Assembly: GCA_905397405.1 (NCBI GenBank) | Contig: CAJPVJ010000273.1 | Span: forward strand, 1 to 29,601 | DNA length: 29,601 bases | From: Oppiella nova | Taxonomy: Eukaryota; Arthropoda; Arachnida; Sarcoptiformes; Oppiidae | Reading direction: 5' to 3' | In this document: positions 10,803 through 21,451 of the stretch, one piece after another | Position numbering within the stretch: position 1 is the stretch's first letter | How the letters are laid out: the number at the start of each line of letters is the position of its first letter | The notes under the pieces: model-generated | Databases searched by the model: none | Told to the model about the DNA's origin: nothing | Seen by the model: the letters and a program-made list of their open reading frames with translations, nothing else | Translations under genes and position numbers: made by a program

Positions 10803-12849
10803 TTAGGTTTTGCTTAAAATCTCCAGCACTTTAGAGTACACATAGAGGCCGGCATCCTTCCCAAAGATATAGTCGGTGTGACTCCAGCGCTCGTATGGCA
10901 CCAAATATTCCGCCAGAAGTGGCACTAATGGGTCAATCAATGCCATAAAGTGATTATCTTTGAGTATATCTTTCTAATAAAAATTTTGTGATACCTTTGA
11001 GTTCTTGTTTGAGTTGAACTACATTTGCGAGATCTGCCAACCAGTCATTCAACGAATAGATTAATGCAATTTTGGTGGATGTGATTGATGAAAGATTGTA
11101 ATTTGGAGGTGTCTTTTGGCCGTAGATTATCTTGTTTTCATACTCTCCGTAATCAAATTTGCGAAACTTTTTGCTTTCGACTAACTGTCCAAAATGGGCG
11201 ACATTCCAACTGGAAGTGCCTGCGGGTGTGTGCGTGAAGTATACTCCCAATCGTGTCTATTAATCAATTATACAATACTTTCTTATTCGGATAAATATGG
11301 TATTTAAATATCAATCAAATTTAATGTCTTGATCTATTTTACATATAAAATCAATCAATTAATACCATATTTAGCTGCTGTTCATCAAAACCGGACAACA
11401 GGAACAATATATTGGAGCAAATGATTCTCATTTTAGTGTCACATAATTCTTCGGCCAAATATGTCATCAATTTGTCGGAGGGTAGAAATTTACCACCAAT
11501 AAACCTGCACATATTATAATTATCTCTTTCTGTATATGTCTCCCAAATATATTACCTGAGAACATCATTGAATTCAGCAATGTATCGAATTGGTGTAATA
11601 ATATCTGAGACATAAGCAACCGGTGCTAATGCTATGAATGGGTTAATTATTTGAGAAAATTCTGGCCTTGATGCTAATAGAGCGAACATAATGGCTACAA
11701 TATAAAAGACATAATATTATACAATATAGATTAGTCATTAATATATAATACATGTCTTAAGCCATTTACCTGTTCCCTGAGAGTGAGCTATGTATCCGAT
11801 AGAACCTAAACAAAATATTATTACCGGTAATTATAAGTTAATACTGTAAATATAGACAAATGAACTGTCTTACTTTGATTAGTAGCCTTAGTTATATATT
11901 TGATAATAGCTGGCAAATCATATTCAGACATCTCATCAAAAGTAAATCTCCAATATTTTTTCTCTGAATAACAGCAAATAAAATAAGTTTTACCGGTAAT
12001 ATAGAACTCAATTTAACATTTAACTCAAACTTTGTCTCAAACTAGAAAGTATTGAAAATTAAACATTTAAGTGGTTAAATGCAGTTACCGCTTGTTTTAT
12101 AAATTGTATGATTTGTTGAGTATGTGTTTCCCCTTGAATTTGAAAGCCAGACATCGTATCCATGTTGTGCCAAAACAAACCCCAAATTATTGCCAACATT
12201 TTCATTAATTGTATTTAATTGATCATAAGATCCGTTCAGAAACGGACTATTAATGAGCCAATCGGTAGACGATCCCAACAGACCGTGTTGTAGGAGAAGG
12301 GGTTTAAGGGTTTGATTTGAATGTGAATATTGAGTGTTAATTATTCTATGGATTCCTAAAATATAGCCGTCTTTTGTGACCACATAATGTGTTTCTGCTT
12401 TGAAACCGCGAGAAGTGATTATCTCAACCTTTTTTAAGGACAATAATAATTAATATTAATAAATATAGAGTTTATTATTTTGTTAGTCTTTTGAAAATAA
12501 GATTTGTATGAAAGTTATGTATGAAATCTATTCATATGTTTGAGTTATTCTCAATGATAAGTAAAAGTTTTATATTGTTTGCAAGTATGCAACAGAATTG
12601 TAATTATATCAGCGATAATGATCTGTTTTGTTAGGAAAACATTGATTTACGCCAAGAATGGCAACATTTATATACAAAGTAGTGATTGAATACCGCATTG
12701 CGTTCTTCATCGGGATCTGTGGTAGTGTCGGAACAGTTGCTGTGATGATGACTGTCAGCACATAATAAATGACTGATTAATGCAAACAAAACAAATATAA
12801 TGAAAAAGTTGCCCATTTTTGCTGTCAATACTGTATTATTTATTGTCAT
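10803..12849 (-). CDS. Acid lipase (gastric/lysosomal triacylglycerol lipase family)
   Basis: Eight exons, in transcript order: 12849-12694, 12428-12089, 11963-11874, 11805-11770, 11694-11556, 11504-11366, 11256-10995 and 10957-10803. All borders are GT...AG and phases agree, giving 438 residues. Residues 12-31 are a signal peptide (MGNFFIIFVLFALISHLLC); a second Met at 1 is also in frame. The N-terminal lipase region reads TSRGFKAETHYVVTKDGYIL, the oxyanion region LLLQHGLLGSSTDW, the nucleophile elbow YIAHSQGT with Ser204, then an Asp in NDWLAD (D371 or D375) and His414 in SHTDYIFG. These fit the acid lipases that hydrolyse triglycerides and cholesteryl esters in lysosome or gut. Two oddities: the elbow is A-H-S-Q-G rather than the usual G-H-S-Q-G, and Ser-Leu replaces the usual Gly-Gly before NDWLAD. 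The last intron is only 37 bases (10958-10994), and one exon is 36 bases. Confidence 0.9.
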
Positions 12850-14069
12850 TTCATTTCATATGTAATAAAACTTTTTCGTGTAATAAAACTAGTTTTGCAG
12901 ATCCTTTTAATCGCCGAGTCTATAGACCTGAAGGCTATAATCATTAGTCATGATTGATATGAAGTAGGAATTGATATATTTGTCAATCATTTACACTTCA
13001 ACTTATAATTAATAAAAAATTCATATTTTTAGTGAACAAAGCCTCAAAAAACACACGAATACCTCAAATATGATTCATTTATTCTTTCAATTCTCAATCA
13101 CTATATTTAAGTTTTGGTGAACGCCTTGAATAGTCACTAAATTCTTGATCTCAATTGTGTTCATATATAGAAATTAATTGGAGTTTTCAAAACATAAGTA
13201 AATATCATAAGCAAAGCAAATCAGCTTAAATTCATAAACAGTTCAAATAACATAGTTTACTGTAAACAAAACATATCATATGTTGGAGCCTCTGATAATT
13301 TACTGATAAAATATTAATTTGATTAATCAGTCGCTTAATCGACAAAACACAAGCTAAACGTACTTTAAGTACTTTTTATGCCAGTATTATATATTATATA
13401 TTATTTGAATAGCGATTCAATGGAATAATAGCTGAGAACTAATGCTATTATAAAAGACAATCAAAAAACTTATCGCAATTATCTGTGAATTGTATTATGT
13501 ATTAGAGGGAGAAAAGTTGAATTCAATGATTAAATTTATGAATTTTATTACTATACTGTATAGACAAAGGCTTTAAATTTTAATTGAAATTCAAGTATTT
13601 TAATGGATATCATGACTTGAATCAGGAATTATTGATGTTTTATTAATAAAAATTCATTTTTTCTGCTAATTTCATTGAAACGATACTTTCATTGTTTGCC
13701 ACTATTTATGACACAATTTTTATGACCACAAAAATATTTCCTATAATTGATTAAACGTATCATAAAAACATGTTTTGCTCGAAAAATCGTTTTATTCGTT
13801 ATTATTAAAGAAATCAATAAATTATTGGAAAATACAGAGAAATGAGAAATTCATAAGTATTTCAAACATTAATAGTTTTTCAGTGAATATAAACTAATGG
13901 TTCGCTTCGAAGAACTAGTTGTTTGTGAAGACAATTGAATTGAGGGGCAAATTGTAATGACATGTAATTGTATTGCTAAACATAGGTCTCTATACTAAAG
14001 CATACACTAAAATAGCACTCAAATAACAGGGAAGTGCTATCTTTGGCATGAATACAATGAGTGGTTCGG
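12850..14069. other. AT-rich intergenic stretch, no gene seen
   Basis: Lies upstream of both the lipase gene (minus) and the small secreted-protein gene (plus), so it should contain their promoters. I see no coding exon on either strand. Confidence 0.45.
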
Positions 14070-14083
14070 TTGGGTCGACCCAA
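14070..14083. repeat. 14-bp perfect palindrome TTGGGTCGACCCAA
   Basis: A GC-rich self-complementary sequence in AT-rich DNA, followed at once by ATCGAT (14083-14088), about 320 bases upstream of the start codon at 14400. It may be a dimer-binding site for a transcription factor; no factor is assigned. Confidence 0.5.
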
Positions 14084-14116
14084 TCGATATCAACGTGTCT
14101 ATAGTTTATTTGAATG

Positions 14117-14124
14117 TGACGTCA
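14117..14124. promoter_or_regulatory. CRE-like palindrome TGACGTCA
   Basis: An exact match to the consensus cAMP-response element bound by CREB/ATF bZIP dimers, about 275 bases upstream of the secreted-protein start. The match is seen; the function is inferred from sequence only. Confidence 0.35.
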
Positions 14125-14399
14125 ATTTACATGCAATTTCATGATTGCATCAAAGGTTTGCAATGTTTGCTTCATAGCATACATACAATACTTATTATGG
14201 GAATTTGTTCATTACTATTATTATTCTGTAACGTAAACTTCATTCACAATTTCAATAGACTGAGAGTGCGGGCGATTCACATGTAATACAGTATCATCCC
14301 TACAAAGATTACACTTTGTGTATTACCCTGATTACACTTTTCAAACTCACTTTCATTATATCATAGTTAGCTACTGTATGATAGCATCGGTCAAATACA

Positions 14400-15092
14400 A
14401 TGACTAGAATTACTTATATTATTGTTTTAGATTTAGTGCTAACTCTGTGTTTAGTCAATAAAAATGTATGCATTGACTCGAGTGAACAAAATAAGGTTAT
14501 AAATGCATCGGAAGACTGCCATAAGACTGGGCTCTGGAAATGTGGTCATCGTTTCATTAGAGCTCATAAATTCGTGTCCGTTATTACAAACGAAGACTCA
14601 TTTGAGTCCAAATGTATCCTCAGATCTGTGAGTAAATTGATTTTTAATCGATATATTACTGTTAGAAAAGCTAAAGAGCACTTTAATTACGAGGAAAAGT
14701 ATTTATGATATCAAATACAGTGTATGATTTAATACACTAATGGTTCCCGGCAGATTATTACTCACGAAAAATAGCTTACTATCAAATGAACATGCTACTG
14801 TATACTGTATAAAATTTACTAGAAATGAAAAATAAATTAATTTCAATGTCTCATGTTTCACCGCAAAGTTTTATTCAATGTTTTTATGACTGTATACCAA
14901 ATGATTGATTAATAAATTTTAATTGAAATACTTTTGTAGGCATTCTTCCAGTGTATGGAAATGTGGTCCAAAGCAAAGAATTGTCACAAACTGAACACTC
15001 ACTCCACAGAACACTCGCAAATGTTTCGCAAACGTCTGACCGACACGTTGTGGTCTACCAGAGGGTGTCTGACAGGACTCCCGAAACAATAG
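14400..15092 (+). CDS. Small secreted Cys-rich protein, two exons
   Basis: Exon 1 runs 14400-14627 and ends at a strong donor (GTGAGTAAA). Exon 2 runs 14940-15092 after the acceptor CTTTTGTAG. The junction is phase 0 and the frame runs to TAG, giving 126 residues. Residues 1-24 are a signal-peptide-like leader (MTRITYIIVLDLVLTLCLVN). Cysteines lie at 24, 40, 48, 72, 81, 91 and 119, with the second exon supplying a well-spaced set (FFQCMEMWSKAKNCHK, STRGCLTG). The fact that the downstream open stretch is in frame and adds cysteines supports the splice. The layout is loosely like invertebrate T20D4.11/DUF19-type secreted domains, but I do not claim that family. Reading straight through the donor instead gives a 102-residue version. 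Function unknown. Confidence 0.55.
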
Positions 15093-15500
15093 GATTTAAA
15101 AAACATAATTCATATCATTTGCAAATATCATGAAATAGTGTCATTAAATGATTGCTTGCAAGCGATGGCCAAATCTGACTCTTCACCACATTTAGTGCCA
15201 AATGTGTTAAACAAGTCATTAATTCAAAGTGTAATGAAAATATATCTCAAGTTTGGAAACACAGAATACTGTACTTTATTTACATTACAGTGAAATTCTG
15301 TATCAAAATTGCATTTTGAACTTACAGTTAGTTCTATTGTAATACAGTATTACTAATACTTGAATAATATGTTTACCGACTGTTAATGTTATACGGTAAT
15401 TACTAGGTTTTTATTATTAATTTATAATTTGTTATTTACTTTTATAATTATGTTTTTAGGATATAAAAATAATTCCAATTATGTTAAATTTAATATAATT
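15093..15500. other. Spacer with TACTGTA/TACAGTA words
   Basis: No gene seen. It contains TACTGTA or TACAGTA at 15267 and 15343, part of a wider run of this motif in the non-coding DNA. Confidence 0.4.
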
Positions 15501-15757
15501 ATTAAATATAATATTTACAAATATAAGAATATAATATAACAACAAATCATAACAATAATTGAATAAAATTATATACGGTATTTAACAATCTAACGTATAA
15601 TACCAATGAGTACGTGGTATCATAGAAAATTAAATATAATATTTACAAATATAAGAATATAATATAACAACAAATCATAACAATAATTGAATAAAATTAT
15701 ATACGGTATTTAACAATCTAACGTATAATACCAATGAGTACGTGGTATCATAGAAAA
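15501..15757. repeat. Exact tandem duplication, 128-bp period
   Basis: A 128-base unit starting ATTAAATATAATATTTAC is present twice back to back (15501-15628, 15629-15756), identical by eye; the matching extends one base further. It lies about 230 bases past the PNKP stop codon. A clean two-copy array of this size with no divergence is either very recent or an assembly product. Confidence 0.95.
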
Positions 15758-15989
15758 GCTCCGGACAAACTGATTATCGTGCAAATTATCAAAGATAACA
15801 AACAATCAATTACTATAATAATAACTTTCAGTTAAAATTAATTCCTAAAAATACTAAATTACTGTAAATTATAAGTTTGTTCTCAAAATACAATTTATGA
15901 ACAAATGTGCAAATATTGGACACAGTTTACCACTGAATAAATCCAATAGTTCTCAAATCAATATAACTTAAAAGCATTAAACATGTAAC

Positions 15990-17641
15990 TTATCTCTCAG
16001 ACAAATACATAAAGTAAAGCAATTCGTGCTCTTGTTTGCGGAATTTGGAGACAAAATTGATTTTATAAATGGTCTCAAAGTTTTCGGTGGCCATCGGTTT
16101 CGTAAGGTTTTTATTTTGCGAGCGAATCACAAGATCAGTGACCGGACTATTGACTCCAATAATACGGCGGAACTTATTATTATGTAATGACTGCTCGACG
16201 GACACGTCAAAGAAGAAGAGGAGGGGAACGGCTGAATACTTCTCACTCAACGCCACCCATTGTTTGCGGGCCGAGGGCTCGACGTTAATGTTATCGATAA
16301 CACAATTCTGTCGGTTCTTTAGAGACGTTTCGCATTTCTTGTGACACCTCTCCATTGTCTTCAACTCGTCTCTCGATATATAAATGTAACCAAATTTTTG
16401 CAAATAATTCGTATAAAAGGATGACTTCCCAGAAGCGGGTAAACCGCAGAATATTATTACGTGAAGTTTCGATGAATAGTTGGCCAACAAATCGCTGATA
16501 TTTCTGTACTGTTTGTCTGAACCAAATTGAGTGGCAATGAAGTTGTTGTCACACTTTTTGGGTCGAAAGACCGATATATCGAAACCACAATAACTCGTAT
16601 CACTCGAGACTATCTTTGGCTTTACATCGGTTAGGAAGCGCTCGGGCGTTAGGAACGGAATTCCAGAATTGGCGGCAAAGAGTAGATCCACTGAACTGTG
16701 ATCTGATCTGCCGTTCAATTGCTTCTTACGGCCGGCGGCGTCGCCCACAAAGAAACTGGTGGTCAAGTCGATGGGCTTATCGTTCAACTCATTGGCCAAT
16801 AACTGCCACAAACCGGGCCGAGGCTTACGATAGATATCATCAAATGCAGCCAACATTACAAGACAGGGAACGCCGATGTCTGTGAGCGCCGACTCAAACC
16901 GGTGCTGAATATCCTCCAATTTATACCTTCCCTGAGATATCGGCAACTGATTAGATATAACCACAAAACGATATCCTCTTTCAATCAGTTTCTCGATCTT
17001 CTTCGGCAACTGTTTGTCGATTAGTCTCCAATCGTCTGAATCGATGGCAAACTTATTGCCAGATTTAGGCGTAACTAAAGTGTCGTCAAAATCAAAGGCA
17101 GCGATGGATGCGCTGTTGCGGCCGCCGCCGAGGAATTTGCAGATATGGACACGATTTGCACATAAAGACATCCATTCAGTCACTCCCGAAGACTTGGTCA
17201 CATCCATAGTCTGATCCAAATCTGCGTTAAATTACAACACATTTTAGTTAACAATTAGTCACAAAATTGGACACAAATTTCACAACCATTTGACTCGTGA
17301 GTATCGGCCGAAGACTTATCATTATCTGTGATATGGAATCCATTGGTGGCATCCATTTGATCCTCGTCTTCATCGCCGGTTTGGTCGACGAAAACAATTT
17401 TATACTGAAATCCATTTCCCGATAATAACTGTCCGTTTGAGAGGTTTTGTGTTTCATGTGTTTTGCAGTCTTTGACGCAAACGTGTTGTCCATCGAAAGT
17501 GACGGTACAGTGACTTCGGGAACAAGTGATGTCTCGTATACGACATCTCCGGTTACGACCGATCGTCAGACAATCGCCGGTCCTTACGGTCTGATGAGGA
17601 ATGCCTTCAACAGTGGACAACAGACGGCATATTTTGGTCAT
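15990..17641 (-). CDS. PNKP: Bifunctional polynucleotide phosphatase/kinase
   Basis: Two exons, 17641-17287 and 17221-15990, with a 65-bp intron at phase 1; 528 residues, close to the human protein (521). It restores 5'-phosphate and 3'-hydroxyl ends at DNA strand breaks so that ligase can act, in nuclear single- and double-strand break repair. The N-terminal FHA domain (about 1-105) shows LTIGRNRRCRIRD and SRSHCTV, which in the family bind phosphorylated XRCC1/XRCC4. The HAD phosphatase has AAFDFDDTLV with Asp162 and Asp164, then RKPRPG and FFVGDAAGR. The kinase has a Walker A GLPASGKS (residues 378-385), the SRDELKT segment and the CVIDNINVEPSARKQW strand. Family members usually have DxDGT at the phosphatase motif; here Gly is replaced by Asp. 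Start is the ATG directly before the FHA domain. A minus-strand poly(A) signal is not obvious. Confidence 0.95.
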
Positions 17642-18578
17642 AACTGGCGACTAAACCACGGATTTCACGACAAATGTGTCAATAGTTTCACTGAATTTGT
17701 AATTCAAGTATTGAAGCAATGATTGCAATAATAGTCACGTGTTTGCAGTGTTTTCCCATCACTTGTGCACCAAATGAGCGCTCATTTCAATTGCCACTCA
17801 ATGTTAAGGCAATTCTCTCGCAGACTGTTTGGTCACCATATGATCACCAGAAGTTTGGTGTCAAATATATGTCATATTCAATGTCTCAAATGGACTTATT
17901 GTTCATTAGGGTCTCATATTTATACAAATCAGTATTACTGTAATCAAGTGAAATACTATTATACATGTGACATTGCACAGGTATGCGATTCTGTATGGAA
18001 AGCCATTCAATTACGTTATATACAGTACAGGTGTGTTATAACTGATATCAATTATCTCATATTTCTAAAAGACATTTCATATATTATTAAATATGTAGTT
18101 AGAAACGGTGGCATTGCCTACAATGATTTGATTGCCTTTATTTGCATTTAACTAATCATTCAATTAATCGCTACAAGAATTTGTATATTCTCTGCAATCA
18201 TATAATACTTAATAAAGTTATTATTAGTTGTCAAATAAATGCAATTTTAATATTAATATACCATTGATTACAAAATATGAATTAAATTTATTGTTTATTT
18301 AATTAATGACAAAAATAATTTTATTAAACTTTAAAATTATTTGAATACAAGAATACAAATTAAACAGAGTTTGCATTCATTTAAACATAACTTTTATAAT
18401 AGTAATACTGTGTATAAAATGTTTTCCAAAAAATTCTGTCCGATATGTTAAAATAAATTGAAAAGTTAAGAAAATTAAATGAAAAGTTGTTTTCAAATGA
18501 TATATAAATAGAGTTTACATTTGATTACATGTGTTGTAATCCTCTAATAAAATGAACATAAAAATTAATAACAAAATA
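17642..18578. other. Spacer upstream of PNKP, no firm gene
   Basis: Contains the PNKP promoter and an E-box CACGTG at about 17737. A plus-strand frame from 17719 begins with a hydrophobic leader (MIAIIVTCLQCFPITCAPNE) but is short and featureless after that, so it is not called. The rest is AT-rich with no exon I can support. Confidence 0.4.
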
Positions 18579-18962
18579 TTTACTTTTCAACTCACAATTT
18601 GTGACACAATTTGACCGATTATTGTCTTCGGTATTATTTGCGGGCATTCTGTGGCAGCTATATGTCAATACACAGAATATATTGTAAATGATTTTAATTT
18701 AAATTTTATAAACAAATATCGTTTTCCCTATAAATGCACTAAATGTACGGTTAAAGTGATCTCAAATATCACTTCTACGGTCGCTCTCTCCACCCAAATG
18801 TCTAAACAGACCACCAGTACTGTCAGTAGTAGACAGTGATTGCGCTGATGAAGGACAGAGATAATTACTGTCCGAAACTAATGATTGCAATTTTTGTCCG
18901 CAAATAATACCGAAGACAATAATCGGTCAAATTGTGTCACAAATTGTGAGTTGAAAAGTAAA
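18579..18962. repeat. MITE-like structure with 65-bp perfect terminal inverted repeats
   Basis: The arms 18579-18643 and 18898-18962 are exact reverse complements (outer ends TTTACTTTTCAACTC and GAGTTGAAAAGTAAA), flanking 254 bases. The flanks AAAATATT and AAAATTATT could be an eroded target duplication, but low complexity makes this weak. There is no transposase. A non-autonomous DNA transposon is the likely reading; an assembly inversion is the alternative. The right arm ends 32 bases beyond the stop of the neighbouring tetraspanin, so it probably lies in its 3' UTR or terminator region. Confidence 0.75.
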
Positions 18963-18994
18963 AATTATTCTTATTAATAAACCTCAATTAAAAA

Positions 18995-20231
18995 TTAATA
19001 GTTATTCATATGTGGTTTGGACTCCTGTCTCATCGCAAAGAACAGACACATCGTGAAGATTATGGACCCGACCTCTACTAGGATTAGTGCCACACATATA
19101 CCACCGATAGCCCCACCCCTCACCTCAAGGAAACGACGTAACATTTCACCGCAACTCTAATAAAACGGAAATTATTATAATTAGTTTAGTAAATAGTTTA
19201 TGCAATGAATTTGATGCCCACTCTTATCTGTATATTGTTAGTCCGCTCACTATTACAAGAGGCCGGTATGTCCTGTTGAACCTTCTGGTAGTCGAGGAAT
19301 GTCTCAGCGCCACAACAGTCCAACTGTTAGTATTATATGAGAATAGTTTGGGTTAGAAATGAAAGGATTTAGACATTTATTGAAAATAAACCTTAAGTTG
19401 AATGAGATCTAAGAATCGGCGGGAAGTGTCATCAGTAGGTCTGCGGTCGATATGCCATTTGATTTCTCGTGATAATACGTTTTGCAGCTATAATTCATAT
19501 ATAAATTCATTATGAGTTTAAAATTAAAATCAATGAATGGTTAGGTATTACTCGGTCTCCACCGGCGATCTTCCACACGAGAACTGTGGCCGCGATTTGA
19601 AGGATAACTACAACTCCGGTTAAGATGAAGTACTGGATCGATAAAGTTGTTTGAATTAATTTTTATGTTTAAATTGACACATCTATTAAATATGTAATTA
19701 ATAATGAATGATACTAACGGCCAGTAACATACAGGGGCTCTCCATAGCAGCCCCGAGACAACCCAGAAATCCGATGATTAAAATGAGAGCTCCGGCACAC
19801 ATGCATATATAGCACGCGAAGTAATATCTTTCAATGTCTAAGTTATCCGTATATTCCCAGAGACCTCCATCTCCACGAACCCAAATGGCCACTCCTAACA
19901 AAACTGCTCCCAAACTCTATACATATTAATTCATTCAATTAGAAGCCATTCTTTTAATAAAAGTTTTCATTATTTAATAATAATCTCTATAAATGTTTGT
20001 TTTTAAACAAAACAAATGCTTAAATTATTTAAGAATAGCTTAAATATAACAAAAAAAAGTTGAAAGAAATTAAAAGACAAAAATGAATATAAAACTAATG
20101 AATTGAGATACAGTTGTGCCACACCTTTGTTTGTTATATATTTAATTGGATTCAATTCTTACCCAAACTAGAAAATTGATGGCAAACAGCAGGTATTTAA
20201 TACATGCGACCGCTGGATCTAATGTAGTCAT
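18995..20231 (-). CDS. Tetraspanin (first of two tandem paralogues)
   Basis: Six exons in transcript order: 20231-20163, 19916-19719, 19632-19552, 19487-19392, 19323-19222 and 19156-18995. All junctions are phase 0 and the product is 235 residues, typical for the family. Four membrane segments lie at roughly 10-35, 53-78, 88-110 and 196-222. The large extracellular loop holds the hallmark CCG (C151, C152, G153), C171 and C184, giving the four-cysteine loop type. TM2 is followed by GFLGCLGAAMESPCMLL, the usual intracellular cysteine region that may be palmitoylated. Tetraspanins organise membrane microdomains with integrins and signalling receptors; the partner cannot be told from sequence. 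A paralogue with the same internal exon sizes lies upstream on the same strand. Start chosen as the ATG of MTTLDPAVACIKYLLFAINF. Confidence 0.93.
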
Positions 20232-20265
20232 TGTGTTAATATCAGATACTGTTCATAACAATTAT

Positions 20266-20520
20266 GTTAATATTGAAACTGTTTTGAAATGAACGAAACT
20301 TTAACTACAATTAAATGGACGAAAAATATAGAGAACTGCGAGCGAAGACACTTTCTATAACGTAATGCAAGCGCCTATATCTTTAAGCAACGAGTTAATA
20401 TTGAAACTGTTTTGAAATGAACGAAACTTTAACTACAATTAAATGGACGAAAAATATAGAGAACTGCGAGCGAAGACACTTTCTATAACGTAATGCAAGC
20501 GCCTATATCTTTAAGCAACG
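20266..20520. repeat. Exact 127-bp repeat in tandem, one base apart
   Basis: Bases 20266-20392 and 20394-20520 are identical by eye (each starts GTTAATATTGAAACTG and ends TTTAAGCAACG), separated by a single A. They lie 35 bases upstream of the tetraspanin ATG, in its likely 5' UTR or promoter. The exact 127-base copy length with a one-base joint suggests an unmerged overlap between two contigs built with a 127-base k-mer. Confidence 0.95.
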
Positions 20521-21451
20521 GAAATACTTGTTGAATATGTGAATAATAGCGATAAGAATGTTATGGTAGGTGTTGATGACTACCCCTACTGATAATTATT
20601 ACCGTTTCTATTGTTACTTTAATCTCAATTAATCTGTTTTCAAAGTTAAACACTACTAGAAATCGCATTCATTTCGACCAATTTTTATGCAATAAAATTA
20701 AGTCATTTATCTTTCAATGAGCTTCCGGTGTATAAAAACAATAGTATTGAAAACTAATGTATAATAATTTGTTTAGAAAGATTTTAATTGTATTAATTTG
20801 TAGAAATTTGTAGAATTTATTTGAATATGTTTTGTTTAAAAATTTTTATTTCATAATATTTCTCAATTATTTGATGAGATAGTTGAGTGTTTTTCTATAA
20901 TATTCAGTGTTTGATATAACATTCAAATTGTTTCAAAGTTTATGTTTGTTGTGTAGAACATGTATTATATCTATTTTATCACATCAAGAATTTGTTGTTT
21001 TGGTTACAATCAAAAAGTTATTGTGAAGTCTTTCGTGGACTATTTAAATAGTTAATAGATATATAAAGTTATGTTTATTGCACTATATATTTCACCCAAT
21101 TATATTGTATAATTATTAATATACAATTAAATAAAAGTTTCTCATATAATTTCTTATAAGACTTTAATGTGATAATTGTAAATGTTTTTAATATTAAAGT
21201 AAATGTTATATTTTTTATTATTGAAATACAATGAAATTAAAATGAATGAGCATTTAAATACAAAAGTAAATTCCAGATTAAAAATTAATGGTTTTTATAC
21301 AGAGATACTGCATTAGTTATACTAAAATCTATACAATAAGTTAGCCTTTCTATTAGGTTAGTAAAAGATTGTTATATAATATATAATACATTATATGTTG
21401 AGGTCATGTTTGATGTCTATATTTTTGGTTAACAATCCGTGAATTTGATTG
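20521..21451. other. AT-rich spacer between the two tetraspanin genes
   Basis: No gene seen. It holds the 5' flank of the downstream tetraspanin and the 3' flank of the upstream one. Confidence 0.5.

Noticed and set aside
14095-14286. 63-codon plus-strand frame upstream of the secreted-protein gene
   Set aside because: It begins at a non-ATG codon, has no recognisable domain and overlaps the putative regulatory palindromes.
15501-15757. Two-copy repeat considered as a CRISPR array or minisatellite
   Set aside because: There are only two contiguous copies with no spacers; a tandem duplication or assembly join explains it fully.
17719-18151. Plus-strand frames beginning MIAIIVTCLQCFPITCAPNE and an overlapping frame to 18151
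   Set aside because: A leader-like start is present, but the rest has no domain, no Cys pattern and no supported splice; the longer overlapping frame starts at GTG and is low in information.
18651-18839. 62-codon frame between the inverted-repeat arms
   Set aside because: Short, Thr/Ser-rich and unlike any transposase; probably chance within a non-autonomous element.
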